Positions 8,728 through 20,198 of a stretch of 64,000 nt of DNA are shown one piece after another. Source of the DNA: Arthrobacter sp. 31Y (GTDB lineage Bacteria > Actinomycetota > Actinomycetes > Actinomycetales > Micrococcaceae); assembly GCF_000526335.1 (NCBI RefSeq), contig NZ_JAFW01000001.1:3720001-3784000 (forward strand), in the 5' to 3' direction. Numbering within the stretch: position 1 is the first letter of the stretch; each line of letters opens with the position of its first letter. Below the pieces are notes generated by a model. The model worked only from the letters and a program-made list of their open reading frames with translations, was not told the DNA's origin and searched no databases. Made by a program: the position numbers and the translations under genes.

Positions 8728-10398
8728 GTGAGCTTGACGCAGCTTGACCGTGTGCCCATCCGCCGTGCACTGATCTCGGTTTACGACAAGACGGGACTGG
8801 AGGAGCTCGCGAGGGGCCTGCACGCAGCCGGCGTGGCCCTTGTTTCCACCGGCTCCACCGCTAAGAAGATCGCCGCCGCAGGCATCCCGGTCAAGGAAGT
8901 CGAAGAAGTCACCGGCTCCCCGGAAATGCTGGACGGCCGTGTCAAGACCCTGCACCCGCGCGTGCACGGCGGCATCCTTGCTGACCGTCGCGTCCCGGCC
9001 CACATGGACACCCTCGCGGGCATGGCGATCGAAACCTTCGACCTCGTTGTGGTGAACCTGTACCCGTTCGTCGAGACCGTGAAGTCCGGCGCAGCGCAGG
9101 ACGATGTGGTGGAGCAGATCGACATCGGAGGCCCCGCCATGGTGCGTTCGGCCGCGAAGAACCACGCCGCCGTCGCCATCGTCACGGACCCGCACTTCTA
9201 CGGTGCAGTAGTCGACGCCGCTGCACACGGCGGTTTCGACCTCAACACCCGTCGTCGCCTGGCTGCCAAGGCCTTCGCGCACACGGCGAGCTACGACAAC
9301 GCTGTGGCTTCCTGGACTGCCAGCCAGTTCCTGGACGAAGACGGCGACGGCATCATCGACTGGCCCGCTTACGCAGGTCTGTCCCTGGAACGCTCCGAGG
9401 TGCTCCGCTACGGCGAAAACCCGCACCAGCAGGCCGCCCTCTACGTGGACAAGGCTGCTCCGGCGGGCATCGCCCAGGCCGACCAGCTGCACGGCAAGGC
9501 CATGAGCTACAACAACTTCGTCGACGCCGACGCCGCCCTCCGCGCTGCTTTCGACTTCGCCGAGCCCGCCGTCGCAATCATCAAGCACGCCAACCCGTGC
9601 GGTGTGGCTGTTGGTTCGGCCGACGCTGCCGACCCGATTGCTGACGCTCACGCCAAGGCCCACGCCTGCGATCCCGTCTCCGCTTTCGGCGGCGTCATTG
9701 CTGCGAACCGCACCGTCACCGCAGGCATGGCCCGCACGGTTGCCGACATCTTCACCGAGGTTGTCATCGCCCCGGACTTCGAGCCCGAAGCTGTGGAGAT
9801 CCTCTCCAAGAAGAAGAACATCCGTCTCCTCGCACTGCCCGAGGGCTACGGCCGCTACCCCTCCGAGATGCGCCAGGTCTCCGGCGGCGTCCTGGTCCAG
9901 ATGAGCGACAAGGTAGATGCCGACGGCGACAACCCCGCCAACTGGACCCTCGCAGCCGGCGAAGCCGCCGACGAAGCAACCCTCGCGGACCTCGCTTTCG
10001 CCTGGACCGCTTGCCGCGCCGCCAAGTCCAACGCCATCCTGATCGCCAACCACGGTGCAGCCGTGGGCATCGGCATGGGCCAGGTCAACCGCCTGGACTC
10101 CTGCCGCCTGGCCGTCGAGCGCGCCAATACGCTGGGCGTGAAGGTGGAGTCCGACGTCGAAGGCGCCGGCGGTGCGTCCAACACCAGCGGTGGCGACGCA
10201 CCCGAGCGTGCACGCGGTGCCGTTGCATCCTCGGACGCGTTCTTCCCGTTCGCTGATGGCCTGCAGATCCTGATCGACGCCGGCGTCCGCGCGGTCGTCC
10301 AGCCGGGCGGTTCCGTCCGGGACGAGGAAGTCATCGCAGCAGCCAACGCTGCAGGCATCACGATGTACTTCACCGGCGCGCGCCACTTCTTCCACTAG
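8728..10398 (+). CDS. purH: Bifunctional AICAR formyltransferase / IMP cyclohydrolase
   Basis: Catalyses the last two steps of IMP synthesis with 10-formyl-THF. 556 residues. The N-terminal IMPCH (MGS-like) domain is seen as [28 protein letters not shown] and [17 protein letters not shown]. The AICARFT domain carries [23 protein letters not shown] and the DAFFPFADG block near the C-terminus. The GTG at 8728 with GGAG nearby was chosen; the frame is open upstream but there it is antisense to the kinase gene. In mycobacteria purN and purH are adjacent; here they are separated. Confidence 0.97.
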   Translation: MSLTQLDRVPIRRALISVYDKTGLEELARGLHAAGVALVSTGSTAKKIAAAGIPVKEVEEVTGSPEMLDGRVKTLHPRVHGGILADRRVPAHMDTLAGMAIETFDLVVVNLYPFVETVKSGAAQDDVVEQIDIGGPAMVRSAAKNHAAVAIVTDPHFYGAVVDAAAHGGFDLNTRRRLAAKAFAHTASYDNAVASWTASQFLDEDGDGIIDWPAYAGLSLERSEVLRYGENPHQQAALYVDKAAPAGIAQADQLHGKAMSYNNFVDADAALRAAFDFAEPAVAIIKHANPCGVAVGSADAADPIADAHAKAHACDPVSAFGGVIAANRTVTAGMARTVADIFTEVVIAPDFEPEAVEILSKKKNIRLLALPEGYGRYPSEMRQVSGGVLVQMSDKVDADGDNPANWTLAAGEAADEATLADLAFAWTACRAAKSNAILIANHGAAVGIGMGQVNRLDSCRLAVERANTLGVKVESDVEGAGGASNTSGGDAPERARGAVASSDAFFPFADGLQILIDAGVRAVVQPGGSVRDEEVIAAANAAGITMYFTGARHFFH

Positions 10399-10400
10399 TC

Positions 10401-10518
10401 CCCACCGCCTCCCTAACCTCGCTGCGCTTCGGCCAGGGAACCCGGGCGGCGTGGGCCCACCCACCGCCTCCCTAACCTCGCTGCGCTTCGGCCAGGGAAC
10501 CCGGGCGGCGTGGGCCCA
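10401..10518. repeat. Tandem pair of 59-bp repeats after purH
   Basis: Two identical 59-bp units, 10401-10459 and 10460-10518, each with CTCGCTGCGCTTCGGC at its core flanked by CCCTAAC and CCAGGGAAC arms. The unit is partly palindromic, like a REP element. A diverged third copy in the opposite orientation lies at 43995-44050. Confidence 0.95.
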
Positions 10519-10548
10519 GTCAGGCCCGCAAGAAGAAGCTCAACGCAA

Positions 10549-10580
10549 CGGCGGCCGCCCCCGGAAGGGGACGGCCGCCG
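10549..10580 (+). terminator. Probable purH terminator
   Basis: CGGCGGCCGCCCC is followed by a short loop and then GGGGACGGCCGCCG, giving a 13-bp GC stem with one bulge. It lies about 150 nt after purH and also faces the end of the convergent protease gene. Confidence 0.7.
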
Positions 10581-10629
10581 TCGTGCTTAACGCGTATTTA
10601 ACAGGGACGTGCCTGCAAAAAGGTGTCCG

Positions 10630-11634
10630 CTACGAAGCCGCCGAAGCCGTGTTGTAGGTGGACTGGATGACGGTGCCCCAGTACGGGCCGTACATGGTGG
10701 TGGAGTTGCTGCCGTAGCCGTAGCTGTTCACGGAGTTCTGGTAGCCGGTGGAGCTGGTGCCGATGAACCACGGACCGCCCGAGGACCCACCGGTCATGTT
10801 GCAGGGGATGCCCTGGCTGTTGAACTGCGGGTTGTAGGGATCGTTGGTGGCCTTGCCGGAGCAGCTCTTGAGCGATTCACCGTTGAAGGGCGAGCCTGCC
10901 GGGTAGCCAAAGGCCTTGTAGCTCAGGCCGCGGGCGGCGTTGAACTGGACGCCTGAGGAACCTACGACGTCGGCGAGCTTCTGGCCGTTGAGGGTGTTCA
11001 TGACGGCGAAGGCGGTGTCGTACTGCATGTTGCCGTTGGAGGCCCACTGGGTGGGGGCGTACAGCGCCTTTGCCGTCCACTTCCCGTAGGGTGCTGCGCC
11101 GTTGAGGTATGCCGGAACGAAAGTGAAGTTGGTGGCGTAGGCGCCCGGGCCTTCGTTGAGGCAGTGTCCGGCGGTGGAGACTGTGCTCTTGTTGGCTGCG
11201 GTGACGGAGTTGCCGGAGCAGACGTAGTTGGAGCCGCCCAGGGTGAAGAAGATTTTGCCGATGTGCTTGACCGGCGTTTCGCTCTGGTTCACTTTGCGGT
11301 CGATGGTCTTGGAATCGGGTGCTGCCTGCTGGCCTGCGATGCTGCTGATGGCGCCCGGGGCTTCAGTGACTGGGGCTTTGCCGAGGTTGAGGAGCTTGCC
11401 GCGTTCGAGGGCCTTCGCGGCCAGGACTTCGCCGGACATGGCATTCTTCATGCGTTCCGGGGTCCAATAATCTGCAGCGCCGGCGTCGGACACTACATGG
11501 CTGCTGACCGCAGCGTCGCTGGAGTCTGTGGTGTTGACCGGTGCCGCGTTGGCGCTGGTGGTTCCAACCAGCGCCAGGATTGCGGCAGCGGACAGACTCA
11601 GCAGGCTTGTGGCCAGGGTCTTGGTTTTTGTCAC
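10630..11634 (-). CDS. Secreted trypsin-like (V8/glutamyl-endopeptidase type) serine protease
   Basis: 334 residues from a GTG at 11634 with a GTAGGA ribosome site. A signal peptide is clear: VTKTKTLATSLLSL, a hydrophobic core, then an Ala-x-Ala site (TSANAA). A propeptide-like segment follows. The catalytic triad is visible in order: STAGHC (His), YDTAFAVM (Asp) and MTGGSSGGPW (Ser). Cysteine pairs (CSGN with AGHC; SCSG with IPCN) suggest two disulfides. It is predicted to be exported, and the N-terminal region of about 100 residues may be removed on maturation. A longer in-frame ATG start at 11739 would place charged residues before the signal peptide and was rejected. Confidence 0.9.
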   Translation of the reverse strand: MTKTKTLATSLLSLSAAAILALVGTTSANAAPVNTTDSSDAAVSSHVVSDAGAADYWTPERMKNAMSGEVLAAKALERGKLLNLGKAPVTEAPGAISSIAGQQAAPDSKTIDRKVNQSETPVKHIGKIFFTLGGSNYVCSGNSVTAANKSTVSTAGHCLNEGPGAYATNFTFVPAYLNGAAPYGKWTAKALYAPTQWASNGNMQYDTAFAVMNTLNGQKLADVVGSSGVQFNAARGLSYKAFGYPAGSPFNGESLKSCSGKATNDPYNPQFNSQGIPCNMTGGSSGGPWFIGTSSTGYQNSVNSYGYGSNSTTMYGPYWGTVIQSTYNTASAAS

Positions 11635-11856
11635 GTTGTTCCTACCTATCGAGGGAGTGAGGCGGCCAGTGATGGCGACCGCCGACTGACGGAATTGAAG
11701 GTATCGAACGTATGACAAGTTTGTAAAGAGATGTTTCATAGTTTGTGATAATTTGATGTCACTTCCTCGTCAAGTGGCGAGGTTCGTTTGGCGTGCGCGT
11801 CCACTGGCGTGAACGAGCACCGACGGTCAGCGGCAGCCGGCATCCCGTTCTCGCCG

Positions 11857-12444
11857 TTAGTGGTCTTTGACCGTGACTCTGTCCGGCAGGGGCTTGGGTG
11901 TGACGCCAGGCCATGAACCGTCCCGTTTGAGCAGCGAGAGATTGCGGGCGCCCTCGGGATCGTCCGCGCTGAGCGGGATGATGATGGTGTTGTGCTGCGA
12001 GGGAACCGAGGGCTGCCCGCCCATCCAGGCCGATCCCACGCCTGCGGTGGAGAGGTCGAAAAACGGCTCCCCGTCAGCGGTGGTGGCGCTGATCTGGATC
12101 TGTGTGTTCGGCATGTACCCCTCGCCCACGGACCACACGTTCCGGACGATATAGTCCACCAGCAAGTCTCCGTAGAGGACGGTGTATCCGGGGTCGATGG
12201 CCAAGGCTACGGCGTATCCGGTGTTGCCCTTCACATTAGGCGGACCCCCTCCGGCGAAGTCGGTCACCGAAATCCCGGGAACGGCGTCGATCGCCTCGCG
12301 GGCCTCGGTCATCGTCTGGCCGGTGTCGGCATCGTGCGGGATAGTCTCCCGAGGTGACGGCGCGGGGACTGCGCAAGCGGTCAGTGCGAGGAGAATCCCC
12401 GCTGCCAAGGCAGCCCCGAAGGCAGATCGGTCAGTTCGGATCAT
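11857..12444 (-). CDS. Putative secreted lipoprotein
   Basis: 195 residues. An N-terminal signal ends in LLALTAC, a lipobox with the acylated Cys near residue 24, followed by a Pro/Ser linker. The rest is a soluble domain with no family I recognise; it has repeated Gly-rich and aromatic stretches (TDFAGGGPPNVKGNTGYAVA). Likely anchored on the outer face of the membrane. It is divergent from icd. Confidence 0.75.
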   Translation of the reverse strand: MIRTDRSAFGAALAAGILLALTACAVPAPSPRETIPHDADTGQTMTEAREAIDAVPGISVTDFAGGGPPNVKGNTGYAVALAIDPGYTVLYGDLLVDYIVRNVWSVGEGYMPNTQIQISATTADGEPFFDLSTAGVGSAWMGGQPSVPSQHNTIIIPLSADDPEGARNLSLLKRDGSWPGVTPKPLPDRVTVKDH

Positions 12445-12478
12445 GGGTTCACTCTACGCAAAGGCCTAAGTAGTCCAA

Positions 12479-12523
12479 GCCCGACGACGGCGGGCAGCAG
12501 CGGCGGCCAGGCCGCCGTCGGGC
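12479..12523. other. Hairpin in the divergent lipoprotein-icd interval
   Basis: GCCCGAC at 12479 pairs with GTCGGGC ending at 12523, and inside it CGGCGGCC (12501-12508) pairs with GGCCGCCG (12510-12517). It lies between two divergent starts, so it is not a terminator for either gene; it may belong to the icd 5' leader or be a protein-binding site. Confidence 0.45.
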
Positions 12524-12555
12524 GTTATCACCGGAGAGTGGTAACGAACACGTGA

Positions 12556-14862
<2,307 letters not shown>

Positions 14863-14902
14863 TCCCTCGAGCTCGGGTGCCTTTCACGGGCGCCCGAGCT
14901 CC

Positions 14903-14966
14903 GAGTTTTTTGTACAGATAATGCCCCCAAGACGCGGTCTTGGGGGCATTATCTGTACAAAAACTC
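14903..14966. repeat. Palindromic repeat, family II, copy 1
   Basis: Arms GAGTTTTTTGTACAGATAAT and ATTATCTGTACAAAAACTC with a C/G-rich inner stem (GCCCCCAAGAC and GTCTTGGGGGC). It directly abuts the stop codon of the reverse gene and follows icd, so it can terminate both; U-runs are present in either direction. A second copy is at 51628. Confidence 0.92.
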
Positions 14967-16076
14967 CTAGCGGTCTGCGCGGAACCGCTCCGGTGCCATG
15001 CCGCCGTCGACGATGTCCTTGAGCACCCGGCCGATAGCGGGCGTGAACTTGAAACCGTGACCCGAGAAGCCTGCGCCCACCACCAGCGGACCGAAGTGGT
15101 CCAGCACAAAGTCCTCGTTGGGGGTGGTGGTGTAGGTGCAGCTGATGGGAACCGCGGTGGAGGGGTCGACGCCGGGAAGCCACTCTTCGGCGTACCGCAC
15201 CAATGCTTCCATCTGGTGGGGGATGGGCTCGAACGTGCGCTCGTCCGGATCCATGACCGGGCCGACGCCGTGCCAGCCGGCCTTCACGCCTTCGCCGGGG
15301 GTGAGCATGCCGTAGACCGGGCTGTACCAGTACTCGTAGGCTTCGTTGTTCGGATCGGGGTCCGGGCTGTGGTTGAAGCTCGGCCACACCATGGTTTTGT
15401 CCGTGGGAGTGAAGTGGGCGGGCTGCTCCTGGGTTACCACCAGTGCCGGCAGATCCGTGAGCTTGCCGATGAGTTTCGGAGTCCACGCGCCGGCCGTCAC
15501 CACGACGCGGCTGGCGGTGTACTCAGTCTCCTCGGTCACCACCACCGCTGATTCGCCTCCGGTGACGCGGATGTCCTTCACCGGCGTCGAGTACTTGAAA
15601 ACGGCACCGTGGGCTTCAGCTGATTTCCGCAGCGCTCCCAGGGCGTCAGCCGAGCGGATCCGGCCGGAGCCTGGCACGAAGAGGACGTCGGTGGCGAAGT
15701 TCATCCCCAGCCATCGGTTGGCAGCTTCGTCGGGGGAGATGAAGTAACTCTCGATGCCTCGTGCCTCGTGGGCTCCCCGGACCTCGTGCAGGCGGGGGAC
15801 GTTTCCGTGGTTCACGAGGCCCACCATGTCCAGAAGCGGTGCCCCGTGCTCGGCTGCCAGCTCGTCCCACAGGATCTTGGACTCAGCGAGGAGGTCCAGG
15901 TAGTCGGCCTCGGCGTAGGCGGTGTTGAAGTTGCGTGTGGCGCCGTGCGAAGCGCCGATGTGGTGGCCGGCCTCAAATTGCTCCAGCAGGACTACTGAGC
16001 GACCCGCCCGGGCCAGTTGCCAGGCGGCCGCCGATCCCATGGCTCCTCCGCCAACAACTACAACGTCAACCTGCAT
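14967..16076 (-). CDS. FAD-dependent N-methyl amino acid oxidase (sarcosine oxidase / SolA family)
   Basis: 369 residues. DAO fold with a Rossmann motif at residues 4-15 (VVVVGGGAMGSAAAWQLARA) and SHGATRNFN, then a late SCTYTTTPNEDFVLD motif whose Cys is the covalent FAD attachment site in monomeric sarcosine oxidases and MTOX. The C-terminal GAGFSGHGFKFTPAIG block is typical. It probably oxidises an N-methylated amino acid to the amine plus formaldehyde and H2O2. Start 16076 has GGAG upstream. It lies downstream of the phosphonate transport genes on the same strand but a palindrome separates them, so co-transcription is uncertain. Confidence 0.85.
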   Translation of the reverse strand: MQVDVVVVGGGAMGSAAAWQLARAGRSVVLLEQFEAGHHIGASHGATRNFNTAYAEADYLDLLAESKILWDELAAEHGAPLLDMVGLVNHGNVPRLHEVRGAHEARGIESYFISPDEAANRWLGMNFATDVLFVPGSGRIRSADALGALRKSAEAHGAVFKYSTPVKDIRVTGGESAVVVTEETEYTASRVVVTAGAWTPKLIGKLTDLPALVVTQEQPAHFTPTDKTMVWPSFNHSPDPDPNNEAYEYWYSPVYGMLTPGEGVKAGWHGVGPVMDPDERTFEPIPHQMEALVRYAEEWLPGVDPSTAVPISCTYTTTPNEDFVLDHFGPLVVGAGFSGHGFKFTPAIGRVLKDIVDGGMAPERFRADR

Positions 16077-16152
16077 GCCTGCTCCATCCACCGTGGCCCT
16101 CTTGAAAACGCGACCCCCGAAAGAGGGCCACCTCCCATTCTGCCCCCACTCA

Positions 16153-16218
16153 CCCAACTGAGTGACAGCAAACGTCGCTATGAGGGCTCATTGGAGCGTT
16201 TGCTGTTACTCAGTTGGG
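16153..16218. repeat. 66-bp palindromic repeat, family I, copy 3
   Basis: Starts CCCAACTGAGTGACAGC and ends GCTGTTACTCAGTTGGG. It lies 14 nt beyond the phnE stop and 76 nt upstream of the next gene on the same strand, suiting a phnE terminator. Confidence 0.92.
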
Positions 16219-16232
16219 TCAGCCGTGCAGCG

Positions 16233-17087
16233 TTAGGCGGCCAGGCGCCTGCGGATCCACGCGGAGAACTGGTCCACCACGATGATCAGCACCAGCACGA
16301 TCAGGATGTGCGTGAGCATGGAGTCGAACTGGAACGACTTGATGGACTGGTTGATCAGCAGCCCGATGCCTCCGGCGCCCACTAGGCCAAGGACCAGCGA
16401 GGACCGCACGTTGACGTCGAAGCGGTAGAGCAGCAGGCCCACGAACTGCGGAACCACCATGGGCAGCGTTGCGTTGGCCACCTGCTGGATCCGGTTGGCG
16501 CCCGCCGTCCGGAGTGCTTCCTGGGGTCCGGAGTCGATCTCTTCCATGGACTCCGCCCACAGCTTCCCCATGACACCGGTGTTGTGGCAGATCAGTGCGA
16601 GCACGCCCGCGAACGGACCAAGCCCGACTGCCGTAACGAAGATCAGTGCGAACACGATGTCCGGCACGGCACGGAAGAAGGAGAGGATGGCTCGCGCAGC
16701 TTGGTAAACGAGCCGGTGCGGGCTGGTGTTCTCCGCAGCCAGCGCCGCGAGCAACAGAGCGAATGGCACCGACAACGTGGTTCCCAAGAGCCCGATCCAG
16801 AGGGTCACCAGCGTGGCTTCCAATCCGGGCCGGAGGGTCTTTTCCCAGCTGAGGTCCGGCGGGAACGCGTCGCCAATAAACGCGGCCATGCCCTTCCAAC
16901 CGTCAACCAGCAGTTCCGGTTTGAAGTCCGTCCCTTCGATGGCCACGGCGTGAAGTCCGACGACGATGGCCGCCACTGCCGCCGTCGTGATCCACCGCAG
17001 CGGCTTCTTCGGGCGGACCAGTGCCACCCGGCTTTTGCTGATGGAGTCGCGGCGTGCGACGGCCGGGGTCAAAGTGTGGGGCGTCAT
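16233..17087 (-). CDS. phnE: Phosphonate ABC transporter permease
   Basis: 284 residues, six or so membrane segments. The inner-membrane-permease signature is visible (ICHNTGVMGKLWAESMEEI then EALRTAGANRIQQ, the EAA loop that docks the ATPase). The QFVGLLLYRFDVNVRSSLVLG block is characteristic of PhnE. ATG overlaps the phnC stop by 4 nt. Last gene of a transport operon FAD oxidase-phnD-phnC-phnE. Confidence 0.93.
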   Translation of the reverse strand: MTPHTLTPAVARRDSISKSRVALVRPKKPLRWITTAAVAAIVVGLHAVAIEGTDFKPELLVDGWKGMAAFIGDAFPPDLSWEKTLRPGLEATLVTLWIGLLGTTLSVPFALLLAALAAENTSPHRLVYQAARAILSFFRAVPDIVFALIFVTAVGLGPFAGVLALICHNTGVMGKLWAESMEEIDSGPQEALRTAGANRIQQVANATLPMVVPQFVGLLLYRFDVNVRSSLVLGLVGAGGIGLLINQSIKSFQFDSMLTHILIVLVLIIVVDQFSAWIRRRLAA

Positions 17088-17854
17088 GCTGCGGATTTCC
17101 TGTCTGAAACGTCCCGGTCCGGGGCGTACAACGTGTCAAGGTGATCGGCCGTGATCTCTGTGGAGGGGAGGTCGAAGGTCATGGAGCCTTGGAGGAGGCC
17201 GATGGACCTGTCCGCATACCGCAGGGCGAGATCGGGCTGGTGCAGCACCGCGGCCACAGCCAGCCCTTCGGAATGTGCGAGTTCCCGCAGCAGCGCCATG
17301 ACTTGCTCCGCGGCGTGCGGGTCCAAGGCGGACACCGGCTCGTCAGCGAGGACGACGTCGGCCCGCTGGCACAGCGCCCGGGCTACGGCCACGCGCTGCT
17401 GCTGTCCGCCGGAAAGACGACCGACGCGGTCGAAGGCGCGGTCTGCAAGCCCGACGCGGTCCAGGCAGTCGAGGGCTTCCTGTTGAACGTCAGTTGGAAA
17501 CAGCAGAGGACTGAGCGAGCGAACCGTAGGGATGCGGGACAGGGCGCCTGCGCACACGTTGTCCAACGCAGTGCGCCGGGGGACGAGGTGGATTTTCTGG
17601 AAGATCATGGCCATGCGCTGACGGGCCTGCTGCAGCTCACGCCCCTGGAGGGTATCCAGTGCGGTTCCGTCGATGCTGATGCTGCCCGAATCCGGTGCGG
17701 TGATGCCCATGACGCAGCGCAAGGTGGTGGACTTGCCCGAGCCGTTGGCGCCAAGGAATGCCACGAGCTCACCGGCTGCAACGGAAAAGTCCACGCCCTC
17801 CAGAACCGTCCGTCCGTTGAAGGACTTCCGCAGGCCTTGGACAGAGAGCAGCAT
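17084..17854 (-). CDS. phnC: Phosphonate ABC transporter ATP-binding protein
   Basis: 256 residues. Walker A FLGANGSGKST, Q-loop MIFQKIHLVPR, signature LSGGQQQRVAVARAL, Walker B DVVLADEPVSALD and H-loop VLHQ are all present. The Q-loop sequence and the GADDRAF-type region (GLADRAFDRVGRLSGG) fit PhnC. Starts in a TAATG overlap with phnD. Confidence 0.93.
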   Translation of the reverse strand: MLLSVQGLRKSFNGRTVLEGVDFSVAAGELVAFLGANGSGKSTTLRCVMGITAPDSGSISIDGTALDTLQGRELQQARQRMAMIFQKIHLVPRRTALDNVCAGALSRIPTVRSLSPLLFPTDVQQEALDCLDRVGLADRAFDRVGRLSGGQQQRVAVARALCQRADVVLADEPVSALDPHAAEQVMALLRELAHSEGLAVAAVLHQPDLALRYADRSIGLLQGSMTFDLPSTEITADHLDTLYAPDRDVSDRKSAA

Positions 17855-18768
17855 TACAGGTCCTTCTCGGTGAGGCCCATGGTCTCGGCGAGCTCGAACA
17901 ACGGGGTGTAGTTGTCCTTGGTGACCTCAAGGAGCGGGCCCGGAGGGGTAACGTCCAGGAACTCGCCAACTTTGGCCACGTCAGCGGGATCCAGGCTGAG
18001 GAACGCGTCCTTCACAGCGGCCTTGAACGCGGGGTCGGCGTCGCCCCGTACGGTGATGGGATCGTTGGGGATGGGATTGGACGTCCACACTTGGCGGAAG
18101 TTATCCGGCGTGAACGTGCCTGCTGCAATGGCCGTGGCGAGCGTCTGAGAGTTGATCTCGGCCGCGTCCACTTTGCCGTTTGTCAGGGCGAGCAGCGCTT
18201 CGGGGTGACCACCGGTGTAGTCCATTTTGATGTCGGCGTCGGCGATTCCGGCTTCACGAAGGCCGAAGCGTGGCAGGACATCGCCCGAGGTGGATCCGAC
18301 GCTGCCCAGGGCGAGCGACTTACCTTTCAGATCCCCGATGGCTTGGATGGGGCTGTCCCTGGGAACCCAGATCCCCGCCGTGTAGGTGCTGAGTTCCTTC
18401 TCCGCGGTGCCAAAAGATACCAGCGGTTCAGCACGCGCTTTGGCGTCAGCGAACACGTAGCCCAAAGGACCGAACTGGCCCAGGTCCAGCTTGCCGTTGC
18501 GCATGGCCAGGACCTCCGCGGCGTAGTCTTCCACTACCTGAACGCTGACCGGGCATTCGAGCTTCTTGGACAGGGCTGCGGCCAGGACGTCGTAGGCCGG
18601 CTTCAATTTGGCCGGGTCCTCGTAAGGCTCGATGCCAAACTTGATCTCGCCATTGGGGCAGGTAGCACTCGTGGCTTCGGGGGAGGACTGCGCCGAGCCG
18701 CCACAGGCAGTGAGCGCCAGAGCGGTGGCGAGGGCAAGCGCGGAACCGGTGAGGAGCGAGGTTTTCAT
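17854..18768 (-). CDS. phnD: Phosphate/phosphonate-binding lipoprotein
   Basis: 304 residues. Lipoprotein signal ending LALTACGG. The mature domain has the PhnD fold features: IKFGIEPYEDPAKLKPAYD, LAAALSKKLECPVSV, DLGQFGPLGYVFA and SVGSTSGDVLPRFGL, the Ser-Thr-Ser-Gly loop that holds the phosphonate group. Delivers substrate to PhnE/PhnC. Preferred ligand cannot be read directly; the neighbouring enzymes suggest aminoethylphosphonate or an N-methylated form. Confidence 0.92.
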   Translation of the reverse strand: MKTSLLTGSALALATALALTACGGSAQSSPEATSATCPNGEIKFGIEPYEDPAKLKPAYDVLAAALSKKLECPVSVQVVEDYAAEVLAMRNGKLDLGQFGPLGYVFADAKARAEPLVSFGTAEKELSTYTAGIWVPRDSPIQAIGDLKGKSLALGSVGSTSGDVLPRFGLREAGIADADIKMDYTGGHPEALLALTNGKVDAAEINSQTLATAIAAGTFTPDNFRQVWTSNPIPNDPITVRGDADPAFKAAVKDAFLSLDPADVAKVGEFLDVTPPGPLLEVTKDNYTPLFELAETMGLTEKDL

Positions 18769-18828
18769 GGGAATCCTTATGCGAAGGGGATGTGGGAGGG
18801 GAGAACGGGAAACTCAGTACAAGAAGGC

Positions 18829-20052
18829 TTAGTACAAGCGCGACACGTTGCGGTGTGCCAGGCCGAAGGACAGGGTCATGCCCACGCCGGAGGTCACGGA
18901 TACCACGGTGACGCCGGGTTGGACTTCGCGGACCAGGATCGGCGCCACATCGGAGGAAGCGTAAATGCCTTGCCAGCGCTGGATGATCTCCAGCGGTTCT
19001 CCGATCCGGCCTTCGATTTCCGTGGTGAGGGTGGCTGTCACGGTTTCGTCCAGGAAGGGGTCGGCTGTGTGGTGGTAGTGGTGCGAGTCGCCCAGGATGA
19101 TGGTGCCGTCGGGGCGTTGGGTGAACATGACGTTGGCGCCGATTTCCAACAGTTCGGGCTGGTTCTCCAGCACTTCGGAGCGGAGGGCCGAAGCTGCGGG
19201 CATGTCCGTGAAAGCGGGGTATCGCAGCATGGATGTCGCCGTCAGAACGGCTGGTGCGAAGTCAACACCCGAAGGTTTGGCGGCCAACGACATCTGCAGC
19301 GCACACCGCTGAATCCGGTGCTCCGCGGCGAGATCCGGGAAGAGGTAGTCCACGTCGTGTCCGACGCACACAAAGACCTGTTTCGCGTGAAGTTCGCCGC
19401 GCGACGTCTGGACGGTCACACCATCCGGGGACTGGCTAAAGTTCAGCGCCGCCGTGTTCCAGTGAAGTTCGACGCCGGGTTGCTGGCTGAGCCACTCGGC
19501 CAACTTTGCCACTGTGGTGCGGGGATCCACCCGGAGGTCGTCCCGGAGGAAGGCGCCGCCAACCAAGCCGGGCCATCCGCCTTGGTGAGTGCCGTCGTCG
19601 TGCGCTTCGTCCCCAGCAGAAACAGCGGAATCAGCGGCACCTAAGCGGTCGCGGGTTTCGTCGGGGGACAGCAGCTGAACCTGCCCGGGTTCACGGACGG
19701 CGGAGAGCTCGCGAAGGACGTTCATCTCTGCCTCCGTGCGGGCAAGAACTACAGCGCCGGCTTCGGCAGCCCAAAAACCGGCACGCTCCGCGAACTCGAG
19801 CCAGTACTTACGCGAGGTCTGCGCAAGTTCGTAGAGTTCGCCGGATTGGGCAGTGATGCAGCAGTGGCCGAAGTTACGCACTGAAGCGCCTGCGGCGTGG
19901 TGGTCGCGCTCAATGATGGTGACGGTCAGGCCGTTGGCAACAGCGTGGGCGGCGTGGGCCAGGCCCACGATTCCGGCGCCGACAATGACGACGTCGGTGG
20001 GCTGGCCGGACCTGCTGGTGGTGGCTTCGGGGGAGGTGCTCGGGTTGTTCAC
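18829..20052 (-). CDS. FAD-dependent oxidoreductase of phosphonate clusters (TIGR03364-like)
   Basis: 407 residues, DAO fold. Rossmann motif near residue 22 (DVVIVGAGIVGLAHAAHAVA), IIERD, then the SVRNFGHCCIT motif characteristic of the phosphonate-linked clade. A C-terminal SVTSGVGMTLSFGLAHRN segment closes the FAD site. Known family context: these oxidases occur with phosphonatase-like hydrolases and phosphonate transporters, and members have been shown to oxidise N-methyl-aminoethylphosphonate or AEP to phosphonoacetaldehyde. No PhnW transaminase is present in the window, so this enzyme probably supplies the aldehyde. It leads the operon and is divergent from its likely regulator. Confidence 0.87.
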   Translation of the reverse strand: MNNPSTSPEATTSRSGQPTDVVIVGAGIVGLAHAAHAVANGLTVTIIERDHHAAGASVRNFGHCCITAQSGELYELAQTSRKYWLEFAERAGFWAAEAGAVVLARTEAEMNVLRELSAVREPGQVQLLSPDETRDRLGAADSAVSAGDEAHDDGTHQGGWPGLVGGAFLRDDLRVDPRTTVAKLAEWLSQQPGVELHWNTAALNFSQSPDGVTVQTSRGELHAKQVFVCVGHDVDYLFPDLAAEHRIQRCALQMSLAAKPSGVDFAPAVLTATSMLRYPAFTDMPAASALRSEVLENQPELLEIGANVMFTQRPDGTIILGDSHHYHHTADPFLDETVTATLTTEIEGRIGEPLEIIQRWQGIYASSDVAPILVREVQPGVTVVSVTSGVGMTLSFGLAHRNVSRLY

Positions 20053-20099
20053 ACCACTGACATTGGCTGGTCAGCAGTGGAGAATCAAGCTCAAAAGCC

Positions 20100-20115
20100 A
20101 CTTGTATATACAAGT
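20100..20115. promoter_or_regulatory. HutC/GntR-type operator, perfect 16-bp palindrome
   Basis: ACTTGTATATACAAGT is a perfect palindrome and matches the TGTATATACA core bound by HutC-subfamily regulators. It lies 48 nt upstream of the FAD oxidase start and 101 nt upstream of the divergent GntR gene, so it can control the catabolic/transport operon. Confidence 0.85.
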
Positions 20116-20198
20116 TAATCAGAATTTAACGTTTGTTCATTTGAGTTCACGATCAGTTCACCTTGCGTCGCTCAAAAGCAGTGATGTCAGCCGAATCA

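Noticed and set aside
8533..10464. 643-codon open frame antisense to purH
   Set aside because: It mirrors purH codon periodicity in GC-rich DNA; composition is Gly/Val/Asp/His-biased with no domain, and no ribosome site is seen.
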